64,000 nucleotides of DNA from Enterobacteriaceae bacterium ESL0689. Its GTDB lineage: Bacteria; Pseudomonadota; Gammaproteobacteria; Enterobacterales; Enterobacteriaceae. Positions within the stretch are counted from its first letter, which is position 1, and every line of letters starts with the position of its first letter. The DNA is taken from contig JAQTIF010000001.1 in the NCBI GenBank assembly GCA_029433525.1, forward strand, positions 496,001-560,000, read 5' to 3'. Made by a program: the position numbers and the translations under genes. This document shows, in pieces, positions 23,064 through 33,668 of the stretch. Below the pieces are notes generated by a model, which made no database searches, was not told the origin of the DNA, and was given only the letters and a program-made list of their open reading frames with translations.

Positions 23064-23954
23064 TTACTGCTTAGTGACCAGCTTCAGCGCAACCGGATAG
23101 CTGGCCTCGACTTTCTCACCTTTTAACACTTTGTCAGCCGTTTCCACACCTTTTATGCCAATCTGTTCTGGTAACTGCGCCACGGTCGCCGCCAGTTTGC
23201 CACTGTTTACCGCTTTTTCACCATCGGCAGTACCATCAAATCCAACCACCATTACATCAGATCTTCCCGCAGTTTGTAATGCACGTAACGCACCTAATGC
23301 CATTTCGTCATTTTGTGCGAATACCGCTTGTACATCAGGATGAGCAGTCAGCAGATTTTGCATAACATTCAATCCTTTGGTGCGATCAAAATCCGCAGGC
23401 TGGCTGGCCAGCACCGTGAATTTATGTGCAGCAATCGCCTGCTTAAATCCTTCGCCCCGTTCGCGAGCCGCAGAAGTTCCGGCAATGCCTGCAAGTTCAA
23501 TAACTTTGGCACCATCCCCCGCTTTTTCCGCGATATAATCACCAGCAAGTTTGCCACCCAGTACGTTATCAGACGCGATATGGCTGACAACTTCACCTTT
23601 TGCCGCCTGACGATCAAGCGTAATCACCGGAATTTTCGCCTGATTAGCTATTTTGATGGCATTACCTACTGCATCAGAATCCGTTGGATTAATCAGCAAC
23701 AACTTCGTACCACGAACGGCTAAATCCTGTACGTTAGCCTGCTCTTTTGCCGGGTTATTTTGCGAGTCCAGTACCACCAGTTTATAACCCCGTTGATCGG
23801 CCTCTTTTTGCGCGCCCTCTTTTAGCGACACGAAAAAGGGGTTATTCAGCGTAGAGATCACCAGCGCGATAGTATCCTGCGCCACTGCATTTGCACTTAC
23901 GGTGGCGCTCAGGGCTATCGCCGAGACCAGTGTTGCCAGTTTTTTCATATTCAT
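23064..23954 (-). CDS. rbsB: Ribose ABC transporter, periplasmic binding protein
   Basis: 296 residues with a Sec signal peptide ([20 protein letters not shown], cleaved after about ANAVA) followed by the mature ribose-binding protein, which also serves the Trg chemoreceptor in E. coli. The ligand-binding stretches [25 protein letters not shown] and [15 protein letters not shown] are conserved. It is intact, in contrast to the membrane and ATPase genes rbsC, rbsA and rbsD. It lies 30 bases after the rbsC end. Confidence 0.96.
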   Translation of the reverse strand: MNMKKLATLVSAIALSATVSANAVAQDTIALVISTLNNPFFVSLKEGAQKEADQRGYKLVVLDSQNNPAKEQANVQDLAVRGTKLLLINPTDSDAVGNAIKIANQAKIPVITLDRQAAKGEVVSHIASDNVLGGKLAGDYIAEKAGDGAKVIELAGIAGTSAARERGEGFKQAIAAHKFTVLASQPADFDRTKGLNVMQNLLTAHPDVQAVFAQNDEMALGALRALQTAGRSDVMVVGFDGTADGEKAVNSGKLAATVAQLPEQIGIKGVETADKVLKGEKVEASYPVALKLVTKQ

Positions 23955-23984
23955 AGTTAAGATGTCCTGTAATGTTCTGAGTGA

Positions 23985-24947
23985 CTATTTTTTGTTATCT
24001 ACCAGCACCGCCAGCAGGATGGCTATCGCTTTCACGATCATCTGGTAATACGATGAAACACCTAATAAATTCAAACCATTATTCAGAAAACCAAGAATTA
24101 ACGCGCCAATCAGTGTGCCTGCGATCCGGCCTTTTCCCCCTGCCAGGCTGGTTCCCCCCAGCACCACTGCAGCGATAGCATCCAGTTCATAGCCCGTACC
24201 GGCGGTCGGTTATGCGGAAGAAAGACGCGCGACTTCGATAATCCCGGCTAATGCTGATAACAGGCCGCACAGAGAATAGACAATGATTTTTACTTTATTA
24301 ACGTTGATTCCCGATAATCGGGTTGCCGCTTCATTGCCCCCCAGCGCATAGATGTAACGCCCAAGGCGGGTTTGCTGTAGCATGTACCAGGCGGCTACAA
24401 AGACGATAACCATAATCCATACCGGGGTCGGGATCCCTAATGGGCGACCAATGCCGAACCAGCCAAAGAGATCCGCATTTTCGCTAAATCCGGTATTCAC
24501 TGGGCTGCCATCGGTATAAACCATCGTCACCCCACGCAGTAGCAGCATCATGACCAGTGTCGCGATAAAAGCCTGTACCCGGCCCTTCGCGATAATCACT
24601 CCAGTTATCCCACCGATGGCAGCCCCTGATACCAGAGCAGCGGCGGCAGCGATAAACGCATTGATATCCTGTCCGACAAGAGATGCGGCAATGGCACCGG
24701 TCAATGCCAGTAGCGAACCCACGGACAGATCAATCCCTGATGTGAGAATAACCAGCGTCATACCAACAGCCATAATCGCATTGACGGAGGTTTGCTGCAG
24801 GATATTGAACAAGTTATTAATGGTAAAAAAGTTAGGGCTCATGGTCGAAACAATCGCTATCAACACCAATAGCGCAATCAGTGATTTTTGCTCCATCAAC
24901 CACCCTTTGGTGAAACAGCGGCGAGCCGATACAACCTCGGTTGTCAT
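23985..24947 (-). pseudogene. rbsC: rbsC, ribose ABC transporter permease, nonsense mutation
   Basis: The frame encodes a full RbsC-like permease (about 320 codons, many membrane helices, opening MTTEVVSARRCFTKGWLMEQ), but codon 246 is TAA (24210-24212) where the family has Gln. The residues before (EVARLSSA) and after ([16 protein letters not shown]) follow on without any other change, so a single C-to-T transition broke it. A truncated 245-residue product would lack the last two or three helices. The rest of the frame is undamaged, so the lesion is recent. Re-initiation or readthrough cannot be excluded, but rbsA is broken too. Confidence 0.9.
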
Positions 24948-24967
24948 CTTTTTTACTCCTGATTAAT

Positions 24968-26388
24968 TCAATTAAGCTTGCCCACAGCGGCAGCCATCAA
25001 TACTTCCTGGGTAGCCTGTTCGCGGTTGAACTCACCATTAGCTTGCCCTTCATGCATCACAATAATGCGATCGCTCATGCCTAATACTTCCGGCATCTCG
25101 GAGGAGACCAGAATGATGCTCAATCCATCGGCTTTAAACTGGTTAATTAACTGATAGATCTCTTTTTTGGCGCCGACATCGACACCACGCGTCGGTTCAT
25201 CAAGAATCAGCACTTTTGGCCGGGTCATCAATCCCCGTGCAATGGCGACTTTTTGTTGATTTCCTCCTGAAAGTAAACCAATTGTCTGTGCCATTGAGGG
25301 GGTTTTCACATTAAACAGGCCGATAAAATCACTCACGGCTTGTTGTTCCTTTCGATGATCCAGACGTCCACACGCATGGCTAAAATAGCGTAATGCCGTT
25401 AACGACATGTTTTCTTTCACCGACATATCCAGCACTAAACCATCACGTTTACGATCTTCGGAAATATAGACAATCCCGTTAGCGAGGCCATCCTGCGGTG
25501 AACAGATATCAACCGGATGACCATAAAGGGTCATGGCACCACTGCGGCGTGGCAACGCGCCATATAATATTTTCACCAGCTCTGTACGCCCGACTCCCAT
25601 CAGCCCGCAAATGCCGAGAATTTCTCCCTGATGAAGAGTGAAAGTGACGTTTTTTACCCCGGGGCCACACACGTTATCTACCTGTAGAGATACGTCACCT
25701 GGGGCTTTATCGAGATGTGGGTACTGTTCTTCCAGTTTGCGGCCCACCATCATTTCAATCAGTTGATCTTCATTAAGGCTGGTGACTTCGCGTTCAGCAA
25801 CAAACTGGCCGTCACGAAATACGGTGACATCATCGCAAATCGCAAAAATTTCTTTCAGGCGATGAGAGATATAAACAATCCCATGTCCGTGCGCTTTTAA
25901 TTCACGAATAACGTGAAACAAAGATTCTGTTTCGCTATCGGTCAGCGCATCGGTCGGTTCATCCATGATGATGACTTTAGACTCGAAACTCAGTACCTTA
26001 GCAATTTCGACCATCTGCTGATCACCAATCGACAGATCAGCCACCCGTATCTGGCTGTTAAAGCGCAAATTCAATTTTGCCAGTAGCTTATCGGCTTCAC
26101 GGTACATCGCTGGCCAGTCGATTTTGCCAAAGCGGTTAACAAATTCCCGGCCAAGAAAAATATTTTCTGCAATCGTTAACTGTGGGATCAGATTAAGTTC
26201 CTGATGGATGAACCGGCATCACGACGATAAATACCGGTCAGTATTTTCATCATGGTGGATTTACCAGCACCATTTTCCCCGATCAGCGCCATCGCCCGTC
26301 CTGGATATACATTGAGCGAAGCCCCAGACAGGGCTTTGACACCAGGAAAGGCTTTATCGATCCCCTTTAACTGCAATAAGGCTTCCAT
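24968..26388 (-). pseudogene. rbsA: rbsA, ribose ABC transporter ATPase, internal out-of-frame deletion
   Basis: RbsA has two ABC domains. The first frame (from 26388, [14 protein letters not shown]) includes Walker [10 protein letters not shown], but after IYRRDAG the sequence jumps directly to the region encoding [18 protein letters not shown] in another frame, with the junction near 26207-26213. By comparison with E. coli RbsA about 70 bases (some 23 codons) are missing, which removes the stretch before the Q-loop and shifts the frame; translation ends at RNLI. The remaining frame to 24968 is otherwise intact, including the second ABC domain ([26 protein letters not shown]). No functional ATPase should result. 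Confidence 0.9.
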
Positions 26389-26399
26389 AGGGTTAAGCC

Positions 26400-26820
26400 T
26401 CAGAAAGTGACGCCAGCACAGAGGATAATGTTCGCATAGGGGGAACACTCACCACTGCGGATAACAGCCCGGCTTTCTGCGGTTTGTTGTTTAAACTGCT
26501 GATGACTGATATAACTGATTTCGATGGTATTACCCTGACGTTCTTCCAGAAATTCAAGATAATCGAATATCTCGTCGTGAAGTGATGGGTTATCTTCTTT
26601 TATCTCTTCCGCCAGAATCACGGCCTCGACCTGCATTTCCGCCGTTACCACCTCGAGAACCTGCATAAAGGAAGGAATTCCCTGAGTGAGTGCCATATCG
26701 ATCCGCTGACTGCTTTGAGGAATGGGTAACCCGGCATACGCTGACCACCAGCGTATCGGTATGACCCAGTCGGGAAACCACCGCAGAAATGTCGGCGTTA
26801 AGTACAGTACCTTTTTTCAT
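26400..26820 (-). pseudogene. rbsD: rbsD, D-ribose pyranase, frameshifted
   Basis: RbsD interconverts ribose pyranose forms. The first 26 codons ([20 protein letters not shown]) read correctly up to TDTLVV, then the frame shifts by one extra base near 26740 (the GTC-AGCG-TATGCC region). The remainder, from [17 protein letters not shown] to the family C-terminus [10 protein letters not shown], continues in another frame and is otherwise undamaged. The 98-codon downstream frame has an ATG but lacks the N-terminal part of the fold, including the His20 region. It is the first gene of the rbs operon. Confidence 0.88.
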
Positions 26821-26880
26821 TTTTCGTCTGCTCCACTAGCGAAACGTTTATGTAAAGAAATCAACAAACGGATAATAATC

Positions 26881-26983
26881 GCCCGACCCCGCAGGCGTTA
26901 TTGACGCAGCCAGTCTGAATACCGACAGCGCGGAGAAACCGCAGCGTACAGGGAGTACGTGAAGATTTCGGGCACGGGCCAGG
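26881..26983 (+). repeat. Miniature inverted-repeat element, copy 2 (about 103 bp) between rbsD and kup
   Basis: Shares the core of the 4391-4533 element: GCGTTATTGACGCAGCCAGT, GACAGCGCGGAGAAACC and GAGTACGTGAAGATTTCG. Ends are GCCCGACCC and GGGCCAGGC (imperfect inverted repeats). The segment corresponding to CCAAAATGGCAAGTAAAATA in copy 1 is missing. It ends 11 bases before the kup stop codon. Confidence 0.75.
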
Positions 26984-26994
26984 CGCTAAATCTC

Positions 26995-28863
26995 TTATAT
27001 CTCTACTTGTGTTCCTAACTCGACAATGCGATTCGGTGGGATCTCAAACTGATCAGCTGCCCGTAATGCATTGCGCTGTAACATGAGATACAGCTTACCG
27101 CGCCAGTGCAGATACCAGGGGCGTTTAGCAATAACCAGCGATTCGTGTGACATAAAGAACGACGTTTCCATCATCATACAACTTAAGCCTTCCAGCCCGC
27201 AGCGATGGAAGATTTCTTCTACATTCGGCGTTTCGCACCAGCCATAGCTGGCCACAACTCGCCAGAATGAGGGAGATATTTTATCGATTTGCACACGACG
27301 AACCTTATGCACATAAGGTACATCTTCAGTACGTAGTGTCAGCAGAATAACCCGTTCGTGTAGCACTTTGTTATGTTTGAGATTATGCAGTAAAGCAAAA
27401 GGGATAACGTTCAGGGCGCGAGACATATAGACCGCCGTGCCAGGCACACGAACGGGCGGCGATTTTTCGAGAGAAGCGATCATCGCCTCCAGTGATTTAC
27501 CATGTTCATGGAGACGGCGTAACAGGCGAAAACGTTCACTTTTCCAGGTTGTCATCACGGTGAACATCACCAGACCCAGCATCAGCGGTAACCAGCCTCC
27601 GGAAAAAATCTTGTCGAGATTCGCGAAAAACAGTGGCAAATCAACACACATAAAAGCGATAAAGAGCACAGTCACCAGAATCTTATTCCAGTGCCAGTTT
27701 TTTCGCATAACGAAAGTAAAGAGAATGGTAGTCAAAACCATGGTTCCGGTAACGGCGATACCATAAGCCGCGGCCAGCCGGGAAGAGTGCTGAAAACTGA
27801 TAATCACCACCACGACACAGCAATACAGCAACCAATTGATAAACGGAATGTAGATTTGCCCGGACTCCATTTCTGAGGTATGGATAATCCGCATAGGGGG
27901 AAGATAGCCCAGTCGAACCGCCTGGCGAGTGAGAGAAAAAATCCCGGAAATCACCGCCTGTGAAGCAATAACCGTTGCGAGGGCGGCGATAATCAGCATG
28001 GGAATAAGCGCCCATTCTGGCGCCAACAGGAAGAAAGGATTTTTGATCGCTTGTGGATTTTTTAGCAGCAGCGCCCCCTGACCGAAATAATTTAGTACCA
28101 GTGAGGGGAGCACCACGAAAAACCAGGCCAGCCGAATCGGCCGCTTACCAAAATGTCCCATATCAGCGTACAGCGCTTCGACCCCGGTAATCGCCAGTAC
28201 CACCGCGCCTAAGGCGAAAAAAGAGGCCATTTTATATTCGAGGAAAAAGTGCCATAGCCAGTAGGGATTGAGTGCGTGCAATACGGTGGGATTAGCAATA
28301 ATACTGCGAGCGCCCAGCACCGCCAGCAGCAAAAACCAAATCAGCATAATCGGAGCGAACATTCGGCCGACCATACTGGTGCCATGTTTCTGAATAGAAA
28401 ACAGCAACGTCAGGACGATAATGGCAATCGGGACAACCCAGCTATCGAGTTCAGGGGCGATAATTTCCAGCCCCTCTATCGCCGACATAACGGATATAGC
28501 TGGTGTAATGACCACTTCACCGTAGAAGAAACTGCCGCCAATCAATCCCAGAATAACCAGCACCGATGTCACTTTTGCCGGGGTATTACGCCCTGCCAGT
28601 GACATCAGTGTCAATATTCCTCCTTCACCAGCGTTGTCAGCGCGCATCACAAAAGTGATATATTTGAGTGATACCGTAAAGATTAATAGCCAGAAAATCA
28701 GCGACAGGAAGCCAAAAACTGCATCCTGATCAACACCAAAACCAAACTGACCTGACAAACACTCTCGCAGTGTATAGAGTGGGCTGGTACCAATATCACC
28801 AAATACCACGCCGATAGCTGCAAGGGTAATAGCTGGCAGCGATTGTTTATTATCTGTGCTCAT
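26995..28863 (-). CDS. kup: Kup, low-affinity potassium/proton symporter
   Basis: 622-residue inner-membrane K+ transporter of the HAK/KUP/KT family, identical in length to E. coli Kup (TrkD). About twelve membrane helices occupy residues 10-460, starting with the signature [20 protein letters not shown]-like region and including [14 protein letters not shown] cytoplasmic C-terminal domain of about 160 residues follows. It precedes rbsD in the same direction, as in E. coli. No damage is visible. Confidence 0.96.
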   Translation of the reverse strand: MSTDNKQSLPAITLAAIGVVFGDIGTSPLYTLRECLSGQFGFGVDQDAVFGFLSLIFWLLIFTVSLKYITFVMRADNAGEGGILTLMSLAGRNTPAKVTSVLVILGLIGGSFFYGEVVITPAISVMSAIEGLEIIAPELDSWVVPIAIIVLTLLFSIQKHGTSMVGRMFAPIMLIWFLLLAVLGARSIIANPTVLHALNPYWLWHFFLEYKMASFFALGAVVLAITGVEALYADMGHFGKRPIRLAWFFVVLPSLVLNYFGQGALLLKNPQAIKNPFFLLAPEWALIPMLIIAALATVIASQAVISGIFSLTRQAVRLGYLPPMRIIHTSEMESGQIYIPFINWLLYCCVVVVIISFQHSSRLAAAYGIAVTGTMVLTTILFTFVMRKNWHWNKILVTVLFIAFMCVDLPLFFANLDKIFSGGWLPLMLGLVMFTVMTTWKSERFRLLRRLHEHGKSLEAMIASLEKSPPVRVPGTAVYMSRALNVIPFALLHNLKHNKVLHERVILLTLRTEDVPYVHKVRRVQIDKISPSFWRVVASYGWCETPNVEEIFHRCGLEGLSCMMMETSFFMSHESLVIAKRPWYLHWRGKLYLMLQRNALRAADQFEIPPNRIVELGTQVEI

Positions 28864-29245
28864 AGACTGGTTTTTTCATTGATGAAACAAATGGGTCGCC
28901 TGATCCTCTGGCTCACGAAAAGCGCACAGTATGCACGATTATTAGCTTAATCGTACTTCTCCTTATCATTCTGTTAACCTGGCGTAGAGAAAATAGCCAA
29001 GTCTATACCGTATGGCTGATATCAATATCACCGGGCAGGCGAATCATGATTGTTGCTTTATCGTGCTATTCTCCCGCATCGATATATTGTTAACTATTGC
29101 AACAGAAAAAAGCAGGCTGTAGCCAATCTGGCACCCTGCGTCTCTTTCAATTATATCAGGCAATTTGATATTGGTTTCTGCTGCCGGATATTGTGATACA
29201 AGTGACATCAACAACACTTATTCATCAACGAAATACGAAAAATAT
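28864..29245. other. kup-asnC intergenic region; ravA, viaA and asnA absent
   Basis: About 380 bases where E. coli carries ravA, viaA and asnA. I see no coding remnant of these genes. The kup promoter should lie at the left side (minus strand) and that of asnC at the right. A GCAGGGTGCCA..GGCTACAGCCTGC imperfect stem followed by six T on the minus strand (29105-29139) resembles a terminator, possibly left from a deleted minus-strand gene such as asnA. Confidence 0.45.
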
Positions 29246-29704
29246 ATGGAAAATTATCACATCGACAACCTGGACCGTAGCATCCTCGAAGCCCTGATGG
29301 TAAACGCCCGCACGGCTTATGCTGAGCTTGCCAAGCAATTCGATGTTAGCCCTGGAACGATCCATGTTCGCGTCGAGAAAATGAAACAGGCGGGTATTAT
29401 CACGGGCACGCGCATTGATATCGATCCCAGACGGCTCGGTTATGATGTGTGTTGCTTTATTGGCATCATTTTGAAAAGTGCTAAAGATTACCCTTCGGCG
29501 CTGGCTAAGCTGGAAAGCCTGAATGAAGTCACGGAAGCTTACTATACAACCGGTCATTACAGCATTTTTATCAAAGTGATGTGCCGATCGATCGATGCGC
29601 TGCAACAAGTACTTATCAACAAGATCCAGACTATTGATGAAATTCAGTCTACCGAGACGCTCATTTCGCTGCAAAACCCGATAATGCGGACGATCACACC
29701 ATAA
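29246..29704 (+). CDS. asnC: AsnC, Lrp/AsnC-family regulator
   Basis: 152-residue feast/famine regulator that in E. coli activates asnA and represses mnmG in response to asparagine. The helix-turn-helix is at residues 8-50 (LDRSILEALMVNARTAYAEL, SPGTIHVRVEKM), followed by an asparagine-sensing RAM domain. The start MENYHIDNLD was chosen for family length; 27 upstream in-frame codons are not conserved. Its usual target gene asnA is missing from this locus, so its remaining role here may be mnmG/mioC control. Confidence 0.95.
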   Translation: MENYHIDNLDRSILEALMVNARTAYAELAKQFDVSPGTIHVRVEKMKQAGIITGTRIDIDPRRLGYDVCCFIGIILKSAKDYPSALAKLESLNEVTEAYYTTGHYSIFIKVMCRSIDALQQVLINKIQTIDEIQSTETLISLQNPIMRTITP

Positions 29705-29795
29705 TCAGAAAAATGTTATTCCCGGTTTTCCACAGATAGATCCCTGTTGTTACACAGGGTACAATGGGTCTGTTTAGATGATTGGGAAGACCCGT

Positions 29796-30236
29796 ATGGC
29801 AGATATTACGCTTATTAGTGGCAGTACTCTCGGTAATGCCGAGTACGTTGCAGAACATCTGGCTGAAAAACTGCAGCAGGCGGGCCACCGCAGTAAAGTC
29901 AGTCACGGACCACGGCTTGAGGATCTCCAGCCGGAAGGTATCTGGCTGATTGTTTCCTCAACCCATGGTGCGGGTGATGTGCCTGACAATCTGTTACCTT
30001 TCTATAAAGCACTCCAGCAACAATCCGTCGATCTTTCTGCAGTTCGTTTTGGCGCTATTGGTATCGGTAGTCGTGAATATGACACCTTTTGTGGTGCCAT
30101 TGATAAGCTTGATCAGTCGTTAAAAGCTTGTGGTGCGCAGCAGATCGGATCCACGCTGAAAATTAATGTTCAGCAACATGATATCCCGGAAGATCCAGCA
30201 GAAATCTGGCTCGGATCATGGCAAAAATTGATCTAA
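29796..30236 (+). CDS. mioC: MioC, flavodoxin-like protein next to oriC
   Basis: 146-residue flavodoxin-fold protein that binds FMN; in E. coli it has been linked to biotin synthase electron transfer, and its transcription passes through oriC. The start MADITLISGSTLGNAEYV contains the phosphate-binding SGSTLGNAE loop; SSTHGAGDVPDN and REYDTFCGAIDKLD are typical FMN-contact loops. A DnaA-box-like TTTTCCACA lies upstream (about 29719-29727) near the promoter, as at the E. coli mioC promoter. Transcription runs toward oriC. Confidence 0.93.
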   Translation: MADITLISGSTLGNAEYVAEHLAEKLQQAGHRSKVSHGPRLEDLQPEGIWLIVSSTHGAGDVPDNLLPFYKALQQQSVDLSAVRFGAIGIGSREYDTFCGAIDKLDQSLKACGAQQIGSTLKINVQQHDIPEDPAEIWLGSWQKLI

Positions 30237-30244
30237 TTCATCTT

Positions 30245-30535
30245 TGGATCATTTATTTTTGTGGATAAATATAGTTAAAAACTCTGATTATCCGGTATTT
30301 ATCCCATGTATAAGTTTAAAAATATTTTCATCTGTGCATAACTAAGCTAGTTGTCCCCATCTTATCCGGATCGGGATCACCGATCATTCACAGAAACAGA
30401 TCCTGCTTAATTGATTGATCTTAAAATGAGGATCGCACTTATCCACAAGAAGTTTCGATCCTAATAAGAGATCACAATAAAACAGATCTTTAAATAAAAG
30501 ATCTTCTTTTAATACTCAGGATCCCGGTACTTTCT
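30245..30535. other. oriC: Chromosomal replication origin oriC
   Basis: Lies between mioC and mnmG as in E. coli. Consensus DnaA boxes are R1 (TTATCCACA, 30439-30447) and R4 (TGTGGATAA, 30260-30268) in the expected opposite orientations, with an R2-like TGTGCATAA (30333-30341) and other weaker TTATCC-type boxes between. The A+T-rich unwinding region with three GATCT-starting 13-mers sits at about 30455-30515, next to mnmG. About a dozen GATC sites are spread across the region, as expected for SeqA/Dam control. The order, in mnmG-to-mioC direction, is 13-mers, R1, R2, R4. Confidence 0.95.
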
Positions 30536-30613
30536 TGAAAGACAAAAGTTGAGTAAAATCCCCGCCCCGGGATTCAACCTATTCTCAAAGCGCTTTACGC
30601 GAGGCATACCACG

Positions 30614-32503
30614 ATGTTTTATCAGGATCCTTTTGACGTCATCATCATTGGCGGAGGCCATGCAGGTACTGAAGCCGCGATGGCTGCGGCTCGAATGGGC
30701 CAGCAAACCTTGCTACTGACACACAATATCGATACGCTGGGACAAATGAGTTGTAATCCAGCTATTGGCGGTATTGGGAAAGGACATCTGGTCAAAGAGG
30801 TGGATGCACTTGGCGGATTAATGGCGAAAGCGATCGATCAGGCCGGTATTCAGTTTAGAATACTAAACGCCAGTAAAGGCCCGGCGGTCAGAGCCACCCG
30901 TGCTCAGGCAGATCGTGTACTTTATCGCCAGGCAGTGCGAACCGCGCTGGAAAATCAACCCAATCTCATGATCTTTCAGCAAGCTGTTGAGGATCTACTG
31001 GTTGAAAACGATCAGGTTGTCGGTGTCGTGACACAAATGGGATTGAAATTCCGGGCTAAAGCGGTGGTGTTGACGACGGGAACCTTTCTGGATGGTCGGA
31101 TCCATATTGGTCTTGAAAACTATCATGGCGGTCGTGCAGGTGATCCTCCCGCTATCGCATTGTCCCGCCGTTTACGTGAACTCCCCTTACGCGCCGGACG
31201 CCTGAAAACGGGTACACCGCCAAGAATTGATGCGCGTACCATTGATTTCGCGATGCTGGCACAACAACAGGGAGATGATCCGCTACCGGTCTTCTCGTTT
31301 ATGGGGTCACGGGATCAACATCCACGTCAGATCCCCTGTTATATCACCTATACTAATGAAAAAACGCATGACGTTATCCGACGCAACCTTGATCGCAGCC
31401 CGATGTATGCTGGCGTCATTGAATGTATCGGCCCTCGTTATTGCCCATCGATTGAAGATAAAGTCATGCGTTTTGCTGACCGCAATCAGCACCAGATTTT
31501 CCTCGAACCGGAAGGACTGACATCAAATGAAATTTATCCTAATGGTATATCGACCAGTTTACCGTTTGATGTACAGATCCAGATTGTTCGTTCTATGCCG
31601 GGAATGGAAAATGCCCGGATCGTGCGTCCAGGCTATGCGATTGAGTACGACTTTTTCGATCCCCGGGATCTCAAGCCAACACTGGAGAGTAAATATATTC
31701 GGGGACTCTTCCTGGCAGGGCAAATAAATGGCACAACCGGTTATGAAGAAGCGGCGGCTCAGGGATTGCTGGCTGGTCTGAATGCTGGCTGTTTCAGTGC
31801 AGAAAAAGAGGGATGGGCACCTGCCCGCTCTGAAGCTTATCTCGGCGTTCTGGTCGATGATTTGTGTACGCTGGGCACCAAAGAACCTTACCGGATGTTT
31901 ACTTCCCGCGCCGAATATCGATTGATGTTACGTGAAGATAACGCCGATTTGCGGCTGACTGAATGGGGGCGCAAGCTGGGACTGGTCGATGATCAACGCT
32001 GGGCGCGTTTTAATGAAAAACAGGAACATATTGCCTGTGAGCGTCAACGTTTGCGATCAACCTGGATATCGTCGTTGGCAAACAGCGCTGAAGAGATTAA
32101 TTCCTGTTTAACCTCACCACTCTCTCGTGACGTTAATGGCGAGGAGTTGCTCCGTCGCCCGGAGATGACTTATCGCCAGCTCATGCAGTTATCACTTTTC
32201 TCTCCTGGACTGGAAGATGTTCAGGCTGCTGAGCAAGTGGAAATTCAGGTCAAATATGAAGGTTATATTGCTCGTCAGCGGGAAGAAATCGAAAAAATGC
32301 AGCGTAATGAAAATACGCTGCTGCCCGCGACGATCGATTATCATCAGGTCACCGGGCTATCTAATGAGGTCATTGCCAAACTCAATGATCATAAGCCTGC
32401 TTCGATCGGTCAGGCATCACGCATTTCAGGCATCACACCGGCGGCTATCTCTATTTTGCTGGTATGGCTGAAAAAGCAGGGACTGTTGCGTCGTAGTGCC
32501 TGA
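30614..32503 (+). CDS. mnmG: MnmG (GidA), tRNA wobble uridine modification enzyme
   Basis: 629-residue FAD protein that, with MnmE, installs the carboxymethylaminomethyl group at U34 of several tRNAs. The FAD dinucleotide motif [17 protein letters not shown] is near residue 13; the GidA signatures [15 protein letters not shown] and [17 protein letters not shown] are intact, and the C-terminal MnmE-binding helical domain is complete. It is the first gene to the right of oriC. Its partner MnmE is also in this window (45604-46968). Confidence 0.97.
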   Translation: MFYQDPFDVIIIGGGHAGTEAAMAAARMGQQTLLLTHNIDTLGQMSCNPAIGGIGKGHLVKEVDALGGLMAKAIDQAGIQFRILNASKGPAVRATRAQADRVLYRQAVRTALENQPNLMIFQQAVEDLLVENDQVVGVVTQMGLKFRAKAVVLTTGTFLDGRIHIGLENYHGGRAGDPPAIALSRRLRELPLRAGRLKTGTPPRIDARTIDFAMLAQQQGDDPLPVFSFMGSRDQHPRQIPCYITYTNEKTHDVIRRNLDRSPMYAGVIECIGPRYCPSIEDKVMRFADRNQHQIFLEPEGLTSNEIYPNGISTSLPFDVQIQIVRSMPGMENARIVRPGYAIEYDFFDPRDLKPTLESKYIRGLFLAGQINGTTGYEEAAAQGLLAGLNAGCFSAEKEGWAPARSEAYLGVLVDDLCTLGTKEPYRMFTSRAEYRLMLREDNADLRLTEWGRKLGLVDDQRWARFNEKQEHIACERQRLRSTWISSLANSAEEINSCLTSPLSRDVNGEELLRRPEMTYRQLMQLSLFSPGLEDVQAAEQVEIQVKYEGYIARQREEIEKMQRNENTLLPATIDYHQVTGLSNEVIAKLNDHKPASIGQASRISGITPAAISILLVWLKKQGLLRRSA

Positions 32504-32543
32504 TGACTATCGGGATTATTGTTTCTAACAGGTATTGAACAAC

Positions 32544-33185
32544 GTGCTTAATAAACTCTCCTGTCTGCTGAATGAAGCCGGTATTTCACTTACCGATCAT
32601 CAGAAAAATCAGCTGGTCGCTTATGTCGGCCTGCTTGATAAATGGAATAAAGCCTATAACCTGACGGCGGTTCGTGATCCGAATGAGATGCTGGTGCGTC
32701 ATATCCTCGATAGCATCGTTGTCGCGCCGTATTTACAGGGAACCGATTTTATCGACGTCGGAACTGGACCGGGATTGCCTGGCATTCCATTGTCTATCGT
32801 GTGTCCTGAATTTCGTTTTACGCTACTGGATAGTCTTGGAAAGCGTATCCGTTTTCTTCGCCAGGTTCAGCATGAGTTAGCATTACCCAATATCACCCTC
32901 GTACAAAGCCGGGTAGAAGGATTTCATCCACCGTCACTGTTTGATGGTGTTATCAGCCGTGCGTTTGCGTCACTCAGTGATATGGTGGGCTGGTGTCACC
33001 ACCTGTTGTCAGAAAAGGGTTGTTTCTATGCGTTAAAAGGGCTTGTTCAGGGAGATGAAATCGCTCATTTACCAGAGGGATATTCACTGAACGAAATTAT
33101 CCGTCTACAGATCCCCCGGCTGGAAAGCGCACGCCACCTGATTATTATTCGGGAGAACAAGCCTGATTTTTATCAAAAGATGTGA
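32544..33185 (+). CDS. rsmG: RsmG (GidB), 16S rRNA m7G527 methyltransferase
   Basis: SAM-dependent methyltransferase that modifies G527 of 16S rRNA. Translation is taken to start at GTG 32544 ([13 protein letters not shown]), matching E. coli MLNKL; a TTG three codons earlier is less likely. The SAM-binding motif [13 protein letters not shown] is near residue 70. It is 213 residues, about six longer than the E. coli protein because the C-terminus continues past IIIRENK into PDFYQKM. It lies 40 bases after mnmG, probably cotranscribed. Confidence 0.94.
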   Translation: MLNKLSCLLNEAGISLTDHQKNQLVAYVGLLDKWNKAYNLTAVRDPNEMLVRHILDSIVVAPYLQGTDFIDVGTGPGLPGIPLSIVCPEFRFTLLDSLGKRIRFLRQVQHELALPNITLVQSRVEGFHPPSLFDGVISRAFASLSDMVGWCHHLLSEKGCFYALKGLVQGDEIAHLPEGYSLNEIIRLQIPRLESARHLIIIRENKPDFYQKM

Positions 33186-33619
33186 AAAAAACAGTATCAC
33201 TTAATGTTAATAATATATTGTTTTATGTGCGGTTTTATGAATAATAAAGAAACATTTTATTTTCTTTTTTAGTTTATTTTGTTAACAAATTTTATCATGA
33301 TAGTGACGGATATGTGCGAACTCTATTCCCTTCAGCGCCTTGCCATAATCGTGATTATTTGTTCTTTTAAATGATAAGAATTTTGATAAATATCATTAAA
33401 ATCATAATGATGTGATGCTATAAGATTCACTGGTTATCAGCTACGATGTGGCGTCTGGAGCACCGGTTATCCCGCTAATGGATCGTTTCCGCGTTTATCA
33501 CCTTGATATCGCAGGATTGCAGTCAGATACAGAAGATAAAAATTAATTTTTTAACTTTTTTGCTACATAAAAGTTGGTTTAATGGTGTAATACCAGACAA
33601 ATTTGCACTTTTTTGAGGC
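33186..33619. other. rsmG-atp intergenic region, A+T-rich
   Basis: About 430 bases with no intact gene. The first 240 bases are very A+T-rich. Between 33424 and 33546 a short open stretch of more balanced composition occurs (see separate entry). I see no IS, miniature repeat or terminator hairpin here. Confidence 0.4.
33424..33546 (+). pseudogene. Possible 3' remnant of an unidentified gene
   Basis: A frame of 40 codons reading VISYDVASGAPVIPLM and then DRFRVYHLDIAGLQ ends at TAA 33544-33546. Its base composition and codon use look like those of real genes, in contrast to the flanking A+T-rich DNA, but there is no start with a ribosome site upstream. I do not recognise the sequence. It could be the 3' end of a deleted gene or chance. 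Confidence 0.2.
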
Positions 33620-33650
33620 TTGACTCTTTGCCCCAAAGGTCGTTTTATAC
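33620..33650 (+). promoter_or_regulatory. Promoter of the atp operon
   Basis: TTGACT (33620-33625), an 18-19-base spacer, then TTTATAC (33644-33650). The surrounding sequence GAGGCTTGACTCTTTGCCCC closely resembles the E. coli atp promoter, so operon transcription should be preserved although atpI is lost. Confidence 0.75.
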
Positions 33651-33668
33651 GATACGTGATTTACCTTG

